Positions 15,959 to 25,439 of a stretch of DNA of 42,207 nt are shown here, in pieces; the stretch's first letter is position 1; every line of letters starts with the position of its first letter. Made by a program: the position numbers and the translations under genes. The stretch comes from a virus. A model generated the notes under the pieces. The model searched no databases and had not been told where the DNA came from. It saw only the letters and a program-made list of their open reading frames with translations. Where the stretch lies: positions 1 through 42,207 of the IMG/VR virus record IMGVR_UViG_3300009553_000803; one strand, 5' to 3'.

Positions 15959-18943
15959 ATGTCGAAGATCTCTCTTTTGCCGGATGCAGAGGTCGGCGAC
16001 TTTGTCGTCGTGCTCGAGGACGGTATCGCGAAGAAGCGCGCCGTGCCGAGCTTGGTGGGAGACGCTGCTGCAACCGCGATCGGGGCAGCGTCGTCATACG
16101 CGGATGCAGCGGCAGTGTCGGCCGCGCAGGCCGACGTGGCTGTTTCAACCGTCAACGGTCCGCTCCTTACTGCGCGCATGAATGCGATCCTCGCCACCGC
16201 TGATCAGTTCGATTCGATGTCGGGCGCCTCCAGCGAAGCTACGGTCACCACGCGCGCCTACATCGCGGTTGCCGCGGATGCCGGCGTCGACCTCGTCGTC
16301 GGCAAGGCGATCGATGCGATCCGGTGGGACATCAAGCTCCCGGTCGGCGCCCAGAATCTCCGCATGGAGATCTACATTGTTGATACGTCTCATTCGGCGG
16401 TGGATAGCGCCGCGCCTGGCACGGCGCCTTACACCGCTCCGGTACAGACAATCGACATCGCACCGGCGGCGGCAGGCATCACCCCCGGTGCCGCGTCCAT
16501 CGCCGAGGCCTCGATCCCTCTCACCACGCCGATCGTCGTCGCTGCCGGCAAGACCTACATGGTCACGCTGGACAGCAATGACGGTCTTCTTGGGGTCGGC
16601 TCGCGTACGACGATCGATTACGGCTATCGCGCGACGATCAACAACGCAGTTGTGACCGGGTCGATCAGCGGCACGACATTCACAGTGACCGCGGTGACAT
16701 CGGGCGCGCTCGCCGCTGGCATGACGTTGACGGGGACGGGGTTTTCCACCGGCACACAAATTCTTGCGCAGCTCACCGGCACTCCGGGCGGCGTCGGCAC
16801 GTATCAGGTCAGCGTGTCGCAAACGCGCGCCAGCACGACCGTCACCGCACTCTACCAGAGGCTGCGCGGGCGCTATCATGGAACCACGGTCACTGCGACG
16901 TGGAGCAATGCAACAGTGGCTCAGCAAATCGTATTCCGCGCGGCGACCAAGCGCACGGGCGATCTCCTGAATTTGGAAGGCGTGCAGGCTGCCAACGTCG
17001 CTGCGCAGCTTCGTTATGAGCGCGATCTCGAAATCACGACCCTTATGGAAGTCCAGCGCATTAACGACGCGGCGCTGGCGATGTCGCGTCAGCTTTACCC
17101 TCTGAGCATTGCCCCGTGGCCCGCAGCTACGCTGACTGCAGTTGGTGAGGCGTATGCCGCGCTGCTTCCCTACAATCCGGCTACCAACTACAGCGCCGGC
17201 GCTGACGGCATCGCGACTGTCAATCAGGGCTGCACCGATCAAGGCTATGTATGGCTTTACCGGAACGGTACCGGCGGCGCGGGCCATGCTCCACCCATCT
17301 ATCCGATACTCGGTGACGCATATTGGGTCGTCGTTGGACGCGTGAATCTAACGGGCGACAGCACCACACAGGAAACCCAAATCGGGCCACTGGTCGGCGT
17401 GCAGGGCGATGCAGACCTCGTCTATGACCGCACGAGCGACTTGATGCAGCCTTGGCTACAAACTGTCGTGAACCAGAAGGGGCATAGCGGCCAGACCGCG
17501 CAGCAGATCCGTGATCGCATTATCGCTTGGTCCACGGTGCAAAAGCAGGAAACGAGCGTCGTCGGACTGACCACGAACAATTACGACGAAATCGGCCAGC
17601 CCGGCGTTACGACTTCCGATCAGACGGCCGCGATCATGGCCGTGGTACAGGCGGGTTTCGATGCAATTCCTCATTCCCGCAAGATGTTTTGGGGTGGTCA
17701 GACCGGCCTGGCTGGCACGCGCACGTTCGGCACGGTGAGCAAGCTCGCCTCGTTGATGAGGGCGGCGTTCGGCGTCAATTTTTGGGATCACTATGCCGCG
17801 TTACATCCTTATGTGAGCTCGAGGAGCAAAGCAGACCTCGACAGCTTGAAAGCGGGCGGCATGCCGCTGTCCGTGATGGCCGACAGTACGCATTATGACG
17901 ATCCCATCGCCGAGCCTGGAGCGCGCGAAAAAGCACGCCTGGTCCGCACGATGGAAATCGGCCAGCCTTACGTCCAGCCGGAGCGCAAACTATTCGTAAT
18001 TCGCACGGGCGATGCAGCCGACGCTACGATCGTACCGGCACGCATCGCCGGTTCTCCCAAGCATTGCGCTCTGTTCCGTGCGCAGGCTGATGACGTCGTG
18101 CGAATCGATCCAGTTACGGGCGCGCTAAAGCGTGGCGCCGGCCCCATCCCTTTTGAGTTGCGGGATTATTATATCGAAGCAAGGCACCATTTCGGCCATC
18201 ACATCGGTCGGCGGACATTGGTGCGCGGCATGGACGGCACCAATCCGGCGATCGGAGGTATCCGGTTCAATGGCACCGGCATGCAACTGCTGGGTACGCC
18301 GGGATGGGGAAATGCCGCAGACGGCAAAAAATTCACGCTCGTTGTCTGCGCTCGCTTCCTTACCGGAGCTTCGGGCGGACTGATGGGACCGGGGGCTTGG
18401 TGCAATGTGCTCAATAAGTCGTTCCGATTCATCCCACGAACCTCGGCTGGCACGTCGATCGCCTCGGCCACGGCGCCGCAGGCGGACCATCCAGAGCAAT
18501 ACAATATGTATTTCTTCACGGTCGACACCACGACTGGGACTCAACGGTGCCAGGCGGCAGTCAACGATAAGGCGGTCGCGACGGCGGTTCCTACGGCCGA
18601 TGCAATTGTTGGTATTCAGTCAATCCTAAATTTGTTCGGGTCGAACGGCTTGCCCCTTGCCAACATGGACATAAAAACCATGTGGATGATCGACGACACT
18701 TTCGATTTTTCAGATCAGGCAAACCGAAACTTGTTCTGCGCAACGTCGACCGTCAACGTCCCGAAGGACCTCGGCGCTACCGGTGCGGTCAGCGGTCTCA
18801 CGCCATTTTACTATAATGTCGGCTATTGGGGCGATTGGGCCAGCGGCCGCAATCTGGGCGACGGCGGCGACGTCTACTTGCCCACTTGGATCGATTCGAG
18901 CCTGTGCAGCATGGCGTCGCCAAGCGATCTCGTGATGGTTTGA
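15959..18943 (+). CDS. Large tailspike with SGNH-hydrolase signature and lectin-like C-terminus
   Basis: The 994-residue virion protein is modular. Residues 1-70 are an alanine-rich attachment region. About 85-225 is beta-rich. Residues 228-297 carry a glycine/threonine-rich insert of the [13 protein letters not shown] type, common in phage tail proteins. The SGNH hydrolase blocks are GDS (466-468, Ser468), the glycine block GHSG (508-511), TTNN (538-541) and the DSTH pair Asp642/His645. The C-terminal part (about 755-950) looks like a LamG/concanavalin-type jelly roll. SGNH spikes usually deacetylate or de-esterify surface polysaccharide. Third codon positions are clearly less GC-rich than in neighbouring genes, which suggests the gene was acquired as a unit. 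Confidence 0.8.
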   Translation: MSKISLLPDAEVGDFVVVLEDGIAKKRAVPSLVGDAAATAIGAASSYADAAAVSAAQADVAVSTVNGPLLTARMNAILATADQFDSMSGASSEATVTTRAYIAVAADAGVDLVVGKAIDAIRWDIKLPVGAQNLRMEIYIVDTSHSAVDSAAPGTAPYTAPVQTIDIAPAAAGITPGAASIAEASIPLTTPIVVAAGKTYMVTLDSNDGLLGVGSRTTIDYGYRATINNAVVTGSISGTTFTVTAVTSGALAAGMTLTGTGFSTGTQILAQLTGTPGGVGTYQVSVSQTRASTTVTALYQRLRGRYHGTTVTATWSNATVAQQIVFRAATKRTGDLLNLEGVQAANVAAQLRYERDLEITTLMEVQRINDAALAMSRQLYPLSIAPWPAATLTAVGEAYAALLPYNPATNYSAGADGIATVNQGCTDQGYVWLYRNGTGGAGHAPPIYPILGDAYWVVVGRVNLTGDSTTQETQIGPLVGVQGDADLVYDRTSDLMQPWLQTVVNQKGHSGQTAQQIRDRIIAWSTVQKQETSVVGLTTNNYDEIGQPGVTTSDQTAAIMAVVQAGFDAIPHSRKMFWGGQTGLAGTRTFGTVSKLASLMRAAFGVNFWDHYAALHPYVSSRSKADLDSLKAGGMPLSVMADSTHYDDPIAEPGAREKARLVRTMEIGQPYVQPERKLFVIRTGDAADATIVPARIAGSPKHCALFRAQADDVVRIDPVTGALKRGAGPIPFELRDYYIEARHHFGHHIGRRTLVRGMDGTNPAIGGIRFNGTGMQLLGTPGWGNAADGKKFTLVVCARFLTGASGGLMGPGAWCNVLNKSFRFIPRTSAGTSIASATAPQADHPEQYNMYFFTVDTTTGTQRCQAAVNDKAVATAVPTADAIVGIQSILNLFGSNGLPLANMDIKTMWMIDDTFDFSDQANRNLFCATSTVNVPKDLGATGAVSGLTPFYYNVGYWGDWASGRNLGDGGDVYLPTWIDSSLCSMASPSDLVMV

Positions 18944-18948
18944 GAGTG

Positions 18949-19140
18949 CTATAGCTGGGTGGCTGAATAGCAATCCTTGCACCGCTCTTCCCAGTCGCCG
19001 AGCGGCCCGCCGCAATCGCCGCAGACCCCGGCAGCTATCCGGTCGGCCTTCCGCTGTTCCGCCTCCTGATCCTGTTGACGCATCCACCGAAAGAAATTCA
19101 GCGGTGCGTGCAGCACCCAAAGCAGGAAGTCTCTGATCAT
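18949..19140 (-). CDS. Small membrane-associated zinc-ribbon protein
   Basis: The 63-residue protein begins with an amphipathic/hydrophobic stretch (IRDFLLWVLHAPLNFFRWM), then a charged helix, then a zinc ribbon CGDCGG...CKDC near the C-terminus. The ATG at 19140 has a good AAGGAG site just upstream. It is transcribed against the late genes and lies only 5 bp from the tailspike stop, facing it. Palindrome copy 3 lies upstream. Function unknown; a leftward gene between two late operons is a typical cargo position. Confidence 0.65.
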   Translation of the reverse strand: MIRDFLLWVLHAPLNFFRWMRQQDQEAEQRKADRIAAGVCGDCGGPLGDWEERCKDCYSATQL

Positions 19141-19212
19141 CGGCGGCGCTCCTTTCGGCGCCACATAACCCTGCCGCGCCGCAGCAGCAACACCACCAGC
19201 CCCCGCCCGCCG

Positions 19213-19239
19213 ATGTTGTGTCGGCACGCGACACAACAT
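19213..19239. promoter_or_regulatory. 27-bp palindrome, copy 3
   Basis: The same arms as copies 1 and 2 flank the spacer GCACG, and the symmetry extends to 13-bp arms here (19211-19241). Including its spacer it is the exact reverse complement of copy 1. It lies between the leftward zinc-ribbon gene (start 19140) and the rightward operon starting at 19319. On the - strand side a TTATGT about 60 bp from the centre could be a -10 box. Confidence 0.75.
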
Positions 19240-19318
19240 CGGCCCCGCGCGCGTCGCCGCGCCTCTCGCCACCATGCCGCCGCTCCCTGCCCGCTGGGCG
19301 ACATGATGAGGCGACACG

Positions 19319-19798
19319 ATGAATCTCAAGCTCGCGGCCGGCAGCGTCACGCGCCTGGCCAACACCACCGCCTACGCGGCCAACGATCTGCTCGCGAATC
19401 ACGCCACTGCCGGCAGCGTCGTCCCGATCGCGATCGCCGTCGCGCGCGTCATGGGCGGCAGGGGCCGCATCACCCGCGCCGCACTGCTCAAATCGAACGC
19501 GGTCCTCACCAACGCCCAGTTCCGCATCCACCTCTTCAACCAGGCGCCTGCTGTTACCAACGGCGATAACGGCGCCTTCGCCGTCACCAACGGCCGCGCC
19601 AAGGGCTATCTCGGCTCGGTTGACGTCACGGTCGACGTCGCGATCGGCGACGGCGCGCAGGGCGACGCGGCCTGCGACATCATCTTCGATGCGGCCGCTG
19701 GCTCGTTGAATGTCTACGCGCTGATCGAAGTGCTCGCCGCCTACGGGCCTGCCAGCGCCGAAATCTTCACCATCCAGCTCGACGTCGAGCGCCCCTGA
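19319..19798 (+). CDS. Putative virion-associated protein at the head of the V-W-FI operon
   Basis: The 159-residue protein has no charged catalytic motifs and is rich in alternating beta strands. It contains VTRLANTTAYAANDLLAN, RITRAALLKSN, FRIHLFNQAPAVTNGDNGAF, AKGYLGSVDVTV and EIFTIQLDVERP. Similar proteins occur in many siphophages and myophages as small structural or decoration proteins of unknown role. It sits first in the rightward baseplate/tail operon, 2 bp ahead of V, so a baseplate or tail decoration role is inferred. Confidence 0.65.
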   Translation: MNLKLAAGSVTRLANTTAYAANDLLANHATAGSVVPIAIAVARVMGGRGRITRAALLKSNAVLTNAQFRIHLFNQAPAVTNGDNGAFAVTNGRAKGYLGSVDVTVDVAIGDGAQGDAACDIIFDAAAGSLNVYALIEVLAAYGPASAEIFTIQLDVERP

Positions 19799-19800
19799 CG

Positions 19801-20361
19801 ATGCGCGGCCGCGAGGATCCCGACAGCAACGATCGCGAGACCGGAGAGATGATCCGGTTCGGCGCGGTCGCGTCCGTCGACCTCGCGGCCCGCCGAATCA
19901 CTGTCGACACCGGCGACGTGGTCACCGCCCCGATCCGCTGGGCCGGCGGCCGCGCCGGCGCTACGCGCACCTGGTCGCCGCCCACGGTCGGCGAACAGGT
20001 CATGCTGCTCTGTCCCGAGGGCGACATCGCCGCCGGCATCGCACTCCTGGGCGTTAGCTGCACCGCCTATCCCGAGGCCGGCGACAGCCTCCGCGAGCTG
20101 ATCCAGTTCGGCGACGGCGCCGTCATCGCCTACGACCCCGAATCGCACGCGCTCGAGGCCGTGCTGCCAGCCGGCGCCACCGTCCGCATCGTCGCGCCCG
20201 GCGGCGTCACGCTCGAGGCCGACGTCACGATCCAGGGCAATCTCACCGTCGACGGCGACATCGAGGCGAGCGGCGACGTCAAGGCCGGCGACATCAGCCT
20301 GACCGACCATGTCCACGGCGGCGTCAGCGCCGGCGGCGCGACCACTGGTGCGCCGCAATGA
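19801..20361 (+). CDS. V: Baseplate spike protein, P2 gpV family
   Basis: The 186-residue spike has an N-terminal OB-fold (about 15-95, with GAVASVDLAARRITVDTGDV and WSPPTVGEQVMLLCPEGD). A beta-helical shaft (TVRIVAPGGVTLEADVTIQG) carries the repeating pattern of trimeric needles. Near the C-terminus His170-Val-His172 matches the HxH motif that binds iron at the needle tip in P2 gpV. It punctures the outer membrane on contraction. It overlaps W by 4 bp. Confidence 0.92.
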   Translation: MRGREDPDSNDRETGEMIRFGAVASVDLAARRITVDTGDVVTAPIRWAGGRAGATRTWSPPTVGEQVMLLCPEGDIAAGIALLGVSCTAYPEAGDSLRELIQFGDGAVIAYDPESHALEAVLPAGATVRIVAPGGVTLEADVTIQGNLTVDGDIEASGDVKAGDISLTDHVHGGVSAGGATTGAPQ

Positions 20362-20714
20362 GGGGCATGAACGCCGCCACCGGCGCGCCGCTCGAGGGCA
20401 CCGCGCACCTGGTGCAGTCGATCGCCGATATCCTGTCGACGCCGATCGGCAGCCGCGTGATGCGCCGCGACTATGGCTCGCTGCTGTTTGAGCTGATCGA
20501 CCAGCCTTTCAATCCCGCCACGCGGATCCGCATGTTCGCCGCCACCGCGATCGCGCTCAAGCGCTGGGAGCCGCGGCTGCGACTCACTCGCGTCGGCGTC
20601 AAGCAGATCGAGCCCGGCAGCGTCGAAGTCGACCTGGAGGGCGAGCGCACTGACGTGCCCGCACCGAACAGCTTCACCCGCCTCACCGTCCCGCTGCGTC
20701 CCGCAGCCGCATAG
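20358..20714 (+). CDS. W: Baseplate wedge protein W, GPW/gp25 family
   Basis: The 118-residue protein has the GPW/gp25 core: HLVQSIADILSTPIGSRVMRRDYGS, then LLFELIDQPFNP and RIRMFAATAIALKRWEPRL. It resembles T4 gp25 and T6SS TssE and nucleates sheath polymerisation at the baseplate. The ATG at 20358 overlaps the V stop; an internal ATG at residue 4 is an alternative. Confidence 0.92.
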   Translation: MRGMNAATGAPLEGTAHLVQSIADILSTPIGSRVMRRDYGSLLFELIDQPFNPATRIRMFAATAIALKRWEPRLRLTRVGVKQIEPGSVEVDLEGERTDVPAPNSFTRLTVPLRPAAA

Positions 20715-20723
20715 GAGCCCGCC

Positions 20724-21857
20724 ATGCCCGTCCGCCACGGTATTTTCGTCAACGAACCGGTCACCGGCGCCCGCGCGATCAACCTCGTCGCAACGGCCGT
20801 CATCGGTATCGTCGCCACCGCCAGCGACGCCGACGTCGACTCGTTCCCGCTCAACAAGCCGGTCCTGGTCACCGACGTCCGCGCCGCGATCGGCGATGCC
20901 GGCGTCAACGGCACGCTCGCCAAGGCGCTGTCGGCGATCGCCGATCAGTGCAGCCCGATCGTCATCGTCGTCCGCGTTACGGCCGGCGTCGACGCGGCCG
21001 CGACCAACACCGCCGTGATCGGCGCCACCACCGGCGGCAACTATACCGGCATCCAGGCGCTGCTGGCGGCCGAGGCCCAGCTCGGCGTGCGGCCGCGCAT
21101 CCTCGGCTGTCCCGGCCTCGACACCCAGGACGTCACCACCGCGCTCGTCGTCGCGGCGAAAAAGCTCAACGGCTTCGTCTATGCCAGCTGCGACGCGGCC
21201 GACACCATCGCCGAGGCCGTGACCTACCGCGGCGAATTTGGCGATCGCGAGCTGATGCTGATCTATCCGGACTTCACCGGCTGGAGCGGCCACGCCGTCG
21301 CGGTCGCGCTCGGCACCCGCGCGCGCATCGATGAGGAGACCGGCTGGCACAAGACGCTCAGCAACGTTGCGGTCGCCGGCGTCACTGGCCTGTCGCGCGA
21401 CATCTTCTTCGACCTGCAGGACTCGAGCACCGACGCCGGCGTGCTCAACGCCGCTCCCGTCACCACGCTCGTCCGGATGAACGGCCATCGCTTTTGGGGC
21501 AACCGAACCACCAGCGACGAACCCGTCTTCGCCTTCGAGTCCGCGGTCCGCACCGCCCAGGCCTTGCGTGACTCGATCGCGCTCGGCCTCGTCTGGGCGG
21601 TCGATAAGCCCGTCACCGCCGGCCTCGCGCGCGACATCCTCGAAACCATCAACGGCGAATTCCGGCTGCTCAAGGCGCAGGGCCGCATCATCGGCGGCAA
21701 TGCCTGGATCGATCCCAGCCTGAACCCGTCGCTCAGCCTCGCTGCCGGCAAGATCGTCTTCGATTATGATTTCACCCCCTGCGCCCCGGCCGAGGACATC
21801 GGCCTCAACCAGCGCATGACCGACAAATATTACGCCGATCTGGCGTCGCTCGTCTGA
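20724..21857 (+). CDS. FI: Contractile tail sheath protein, P2 gpFI family
   Basis: The 377-residue sheath subunit begins with VRHGIFVNEPVTGARAI, includes LNKPVLVTDVRAAIGDAG, ALRDSIALGLVWAVDKPV and NGEFRLLKAQGRIIGG, and ends close to QRMTDKYYADLASLV. These are hallmarks of the P2-type sheath. It polymerises around the tube and contracts during DNA injection. The family length is normal, and no insertion is seen. Confidence 0.95.
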   Translation: MPVRHGIFVNEPVTGARAINLVATAVIGIVATASDADVDSFPLNKPVLVTDVRAAIGDAGVNGTLAKALSAIADQCSPIVIVVRVTAGVDAAATNTAVIGATTGGNYTGIQALLAAEAQLGVRPRILGCPGLDTQDVTTALVVAAKKLNGFVYASCDAADTIAEAVTYRGEFGDRELMLIYPDFTGWSGHAVAVALGTRARIDEETGWHKTLSNVAVAGVTGLSRDIFFDLQDSSTDAGVLNAAPVTTLVRMNGHRFWGNRTTSDEPVFAFESAVRTAQALRDSIALGLVWAVDKPVTAGLARDILETINGEFRLLKAQGRIIGGNAWIDPSLNPSLSLAAGKIVFDYDFTPCAPAEDIGLNQRMTDKYYADLASLV

Positions 21858-21880
21858 TCCGTCACTTTAGGAGTTAAGTC

Positions 21881-22390
21881 ATGGGACTCCCCCGCAAGCT
21901 CAAGAACATGAACGTCTTCAACGACGGCATCAGCTACATCGGCCAGGCTGCGAGCGTCACTCTGCCTACGCTCACCCGCATCCTCGAGGAGTGGCGCGGC
22001 GGCGGCATGGACGGTGCCGTCAAGATCGACATGGGCCAGGAGCCGATCGAGCTCGAGCACAGCTATGGCGGCTTCATGCGCGGCATCTATGCGCAATATG
22101 GCGTGGTCGGCGTCGCCGGCGTGATGATCCGCTTCGCCGGCGCCTACCAGCGTGACGACACCGGCGCCGTCGACTCGATCGAGATCGTCATCCGCGGCCG
22201 CCACGAGGAGATCGAGGGCGGCGAGGCCAAGCCCGGCGAGGACACCGAGTTCAACGTCAAGACCGCCTGCGCCTATTACCGGCTCAGCGTCAACGGCGTG
22301 CCGCAGATCGAGATCGATCTGCTCAACATGATCATGATCGTCAACGGCGTCGATCGCCTCGCCACCCAGCGCGCCGCAATCGGCCTCTGA
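21881..22390 (+). CDS. FII: Tail tube protein, P2 gpFII family
   Basis: The 169-residue tube subunit begins with GLPRKLKNMNVFNDGISYIGQA and contains GGMDGAVKIDMGQEPIE, LEHSYGGFMRG and the C-terminal CAYYRLSVNGVPQIEIDLLN. These are diagnostic of FII. It forms the hexameric rings of the inner tube. It follows FI after 23 bp with an AGGAG site. Confidence 0.95.
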   Translation: MGLPRKLKNMNVFNDGISYIGQAASVTLPTLTRILEEWRGGGMDGAVKIDMGQEPIELEHSYGGFMRGIYAQYGVVGVAGVMIRFAGAYQRDDTGAVDSIEIVIRGRHEEIEGGEAKPGEDTEFNVKTACAYYRLSVNGVPQIEIDLLNMIMIVNGVDRLATQRAAIGL

Positions 22391-22422
22391 ACTCCCTTTC
22401 CGACCCAGCCAGGATCTGACCC

Positions 22423-22734
22423 ATGACCGATAAAGCCGCCGGCCCCAATTTCCGCACCGTTACGCTCGACGAACCGATCATGCAGGGCGAAACCTCGATC
22501 TCGACGCTGCAGCTGCGCCGGCCGGGCTCGGGCGAACTGCGCGGCCTATCGCTCGTCCGGCTGGGGCAGATGGAGGTCGACGAGATCCGCAAGCTGCTGC
22601 CCCGCATCGCCATGCCCACCATCACCGAGGTCGACGTCGACAAGATCGACCCGGCCGACATGATGGAGATCGCCGGGGAGCTGGGGGATTTTTTGCTTTC
22701 GAAGCGGCGCAGGGCGGACTTCCAGACGTCGTAG
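22423..22734 (+). CDS. E: Tail assembly chaperone E, P2 gpE family
   Basis: The 103-residue zero-frame product lies between tube FII and tape measure T, the position of the P2 tail chaperones. It includes VTLDEPIMQGETSISTLQLR, ELRGLSLVRLG and IAMPTITEVDVDKIDPADMM, which match gpE. The frame carries the slippery heptamer T TTT TTG at 22689-22695, in the phase needed for -1 slippage. A fraction of ribosomes should therefore make the longer E+E' product. Confidence 0.92.
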   Translation: MTDKAAGPNFRTVTLDEPIMQGETSISTLQLRRPGSGELRGLSLVRLGQMEVDEIRKLLPRIAMPTITEVDVDKIDPADMMEIAGELGDFLLSKRRRADFQTS

Positions 22735-22859
22735 AGGAGGCGATGGCGAACATCGTCGCCATCCTCCCCGGCATCTCGCTCACCGAAATGTACGCGATGA
22801 GTCTCAGCGAATTGATGGCCTGGCATCGGCGAGCCCGGGCCCGGTCGGAGAAGAAGTGA
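22689..22859 (+). CDS. E': E' extension made by programmed -1 frameshift at T TTT TTG
   Basis: The heptamer TTTTTTG (22689-22695) is in the X XXY YYZ phase of E. Slippage joins 91 residues of E to 54 residues read from 22695 to the stop at 22857-22859, giving a 145-residue E+E' protein. The P2 fusion is about 142 residues and uses the same heptamer. The new C-terminus contains ISLTEMYAMSLSELMAWHRRAR, the GpE+E' signature. An ATG at 22743 could also start E' independently. The tape measure starts at the base after the E' stop. Confidence 0.9.
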   Translation, partial: FFAFEAAQGGLPDVVEEAMANIVAILPGISLTEMYAMSLSELMAWHRRARARSEKK

Positions 22860-25439
22860 GTGGACCGCCGCCTTTCCCTGTTGGTGAAATTCGCGGCGCT
22901 CGACAAGCTGACCGGCCCGATGCGCGCTATGGGCGCCGGCGTCCGCAAGACCGGCGCCGATATCGGCGACACCCGCCGCGAGCTTGCCATGCTCCAGCGC
23001 ACGTCGGGCAACCTCAAGGGATTTCGCGACCTCGAGGCGCGGCTGAAGGCGACGTCCGACAAGCTCGCCGAGGTCCGCGAGCGCCAGGAGCGACTGCGCA
23101 AGGCCAGCGAATCGACCGAAGGCGTGACGAAGAAGCTCGGCCGCGCCATGGCCGCGGCCGATAAGACCGCGGGCGAGTTGCAGCGCGAATATGACGAACA
23201 GGGCCGCGCGCTGCAGGCGTTGTCGCGCAAGCTTGAATCCGCCGGCGTCGACGTCGCCGATCTCGGCCGCCACGAACTGCAGCTCGACAAGCGCATCGGC
23301 GATACCACCGCCGCGCTAAAGGCGCAGCGTGACGAACTGGCGCGCACCGCCCGTACCCAGCAGAATTTGAGTTCGATGCAGCAGACCGGCTCATCGATGA
23401 CGACGACTGGTCTCGGCCTGCTCGGCACCGGCTTCGCGATCGGCGCCCCGCTCAAGGACGCCACCGAGGAAGCCGGAAAATATCGCAGCACGATGACCGA
23501 CATCGCGCTCAAGACCGGACTGACCGAACAGGCGACCGACAAGCTCGGCAAGACGATCGCCAAGATCGGGCCGCGTGTCGCGCAATTGCCGTCCGATCTG
23601 CGTCAGGGCCTCGATACGCTCGCCGGCCTCGGCCTCGATCCGCAGGCCGGCGTCAAGATGCTCGAGCCCATCGGCAAGGCGGCCAGCGCCTACAAGGCGG
23701 AGATCGACGATCTCGCCAACGCCACGTTCAGCGGCATCGACAATCTCAAGGTCCCGATCGGCCAGACCGCCAAAATGCTCGACGTGATGGCGTCGGCCGG
23801 CAAGGCCGGCGCGTTCGAGCTCAAGGACATGGCCAAATATTTCCCGTCGCTGACCGCGTCGGCCGCGGGCCTGGGGCAGAAGGGCGTCGGCGCCGTCGCC
23901 GATCTCGCCGCGGCGCTGCAGATCGCGCGCAAGGGCGCCGGCGATGCCGCGACCGCGGCCAACAACGTCCAGAACCTGCTCAACAAGATCAACGCCACCG
24001 ATACGATCACCAATTTCAAGAAGCTCGGCATCGATCTGCCGAAGGCGATGCAAAAGGCCTATAAGGACGGCAAAACCCCGATCGAGGCGATCGCCGAGCT
24101 GACCAAGAAGGCCACCGGCGGCGACATGGCGAAGCTCAGCCAATTGTTCGGCGACGCCCAAGTGCAGGCCGCGCTCCGTCCGCTGATCGCCAACCTCGAT
24201 CAATACAAGCAGATCCGCGCCAGCGCCGAGGCCGCGGTCGGCACCGTCGGCACCGATTTCGAACGGCGCGGCCGATCGGGCGAGCTGGTCGGTCAGCAAT
24301 GGGCGGCGACGTTCGAAACGCTCAAGGTCGTCGCCGGCACCATCCTGCTGCCAACGCTCAATGTGCTGCTCCAGAAGCTGCTGGTGATCACCGAAGAAAT
24401 GAGCGCGTGGATCGACAAGAACCCGGAAGCGGCGTCGACCATCCTGCACATCGTCGCCGGCGTCGCCGCGCTCAGTTTCGGGCTCGGCGCGCTTTACACG
24501 GTCTTCGGGCCGATCATCTCCGCGCTCGCCAGTTTCGGCAAGGCGTTGACCTGGCTGCGCCCGTTCCTGCCCGTCATTGGCCGGGTCTTTTCTTTTTTCG
24601 GGCGGCAGCTCTGGTGGCTGGCGACCAAGATTTTCCCGATCTTCCGTTTCGCGATTATGTTCCTGGCGCGCGGCATGATGCAGGCCGGCATGATGATGAT
24701 GGCGAATCCGATCATCCTGATCATCGTCGCGATCATCGCCGTGATCGCGCTCGCCGCCTATTTGATCTACACCTACTGGGACGAGATCAAGGCGGCATTC
24801 TGGATGGCCGTCGCTGCGATCGGCGCGGCCTGGGAGGCGATCAAGGCCTTTTTCAACGCCGGCCTGCAGACACTCAGCAATTGGTGGAACACCATCAAAC
24901 AGCTTTTCTTCGCCGGCCTCGCCTGGCTGGGCGCGCTGCCCGGTAAATTGTTCGGGATCGGCGAGAACATCATCATGGGCCTGGTCGACGGCTTCATGAG
25001 CAAGGTGACCTGGTTGCGCGACAAGGTGCTCGGCGTCGCGAAGGACATAGCGGGGTGGTTTTCGAGCGCGCTCGGCATCAAGTCGCCCTCTCGAGTCTTC
25101 ATGGCCCTCGGCGGCTATGTGGGGGACGGCCTCGCGATCGGGCTCGACAAGGGCGCCGCGGCGCCGGTCCAGCGCATCACGCGCATTGCCGGTGACATGA
25201 AGGCAGCCTTCGCCGCCGGCGCGATGGCGATGCCGGCGGCCGCCGGCGCGGCGACCGGTGGCGCCGGCGCCGCCGGCGGCGCGCGCGGCGGCATGATCCA
25301 TGTCGGCCAGGTCGTGATCCAGATTCAGCAGCAGCCGGGGCAGGACGCCAACGCGCTCGCGCTCGCCGTCCGCCAGCAGTTCGAGAAATTGATGCGCGAT
25401 CAGCAGGCCGCGGCCGGCTCCAGCTACGAGGACGACTGA
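22860..25439 (+). CDS. T: Tail tape measure protein, P2 gpT family
   Basis: The 859-residue protein starts with a GTG directly after the E' stop. The first 170 residues form a long coiled coil (LKATSDKLAEVRERQERLRK and onward). A TMP core follows (KYRSTMTDIALKTGL, ATFSGIDNLKVPIGQ). The middle carries hydrophobic segments, about 520-560 and 613-642 (NPIILIIVAIIAVIALAAYL), which probably insert into the host membrane. The C-terminus has the GFMSKVTWLRDKV and ALGIKSPSRVFMALGGYVG repeats of phage tape measures. It sets tail length and helps DNA cross the inner membrane. Confidence 0.93.
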   Translation: MDRRLSLLVKFAALDKLTGPMRAMGAGVRKTGADIGDTRRELAMLQRTSGNLKGFRDLEARLKATSDKLAEVRERQERLRKASESTEGVTKKLGRAMAAADKTAGELQREYDEQGRALQALSRKLESAGVDVADLGRHELQLDKRIGDTTAALKAQRDELARTARTQQNLSSMQQTGSSMTTTGLGLLGTGFAIGAPLKDATEEAGKYRSTMTDIALKTGLTEQATDKLGKTIAKIGPRVAQLPSDLRQGLDTLAGLGLDPQAGVKMLEPIGKAASAYKAEIDDLANATFSGIDNLKVPIGQTAKMLDVMASAGKAGAFELKDMAKYFPSLTASAAGLGQKGVGAVADLAAALQIARKGAGDAATAANNVQNLLNKINATDTITNFKKLGIDLPKAMQKAYKDGKTPIEAIAELTKKATGGDMAKLSQLFGDAQVQAALRPLIANLDQYKQIRASAEAAVGTVGTDFERRGRSGELVGQQWAATFETLKVVAGTILLPTLNVLLQKLLVITEEMSAWIDKNPEAASTILHIVAGVAALSFGLGALYTVFGPIISALASFGKALTWLRPFLPVIGRVFSFFGRQLWWLATKIFPIFRFAIMFLARGMMQAGMMMMANPIILIIVAIIAVIALAAYLIYTYWDEIKAAFWMAVAAIGAAWEAIKAFFNAGLQTLSNWWNTIKQLFFAGLAWLGALPGKLFGIGENIIMGLVDGFMSKVTWLRDKVLGVAKDIAGWFSSALGIKSPSRVFMALGGYVGDGLAIGLDKGAAAPVQRITRIAGDMKAAFAAGAMAMPAAAGAATGGAGAAGGARGGMIHVGQVVIQIQQQPGQDANALALAVRQQFEKLMRDQQAAAGSSYEDD

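Noticed and set aside
4151-19239. Palindromes as att sites, IS ends or a CRISPR array
   Set aside because: They are 7-8 kb apart, lack target duplications, transposase or spacers, and always lie in divergent promoter gaps. A regulatory role fits better.
20130-21488. 452-residue - strand frame over V, W and FI
   Set aside because: It crosses three well-identified baseplate and sheath genes and has shadow composition.
23391-25301. 636-residue - strand frame over the tape measure gene
   Set aside because: Shadow of T, with repetitive charged composition and no recognisable domain.
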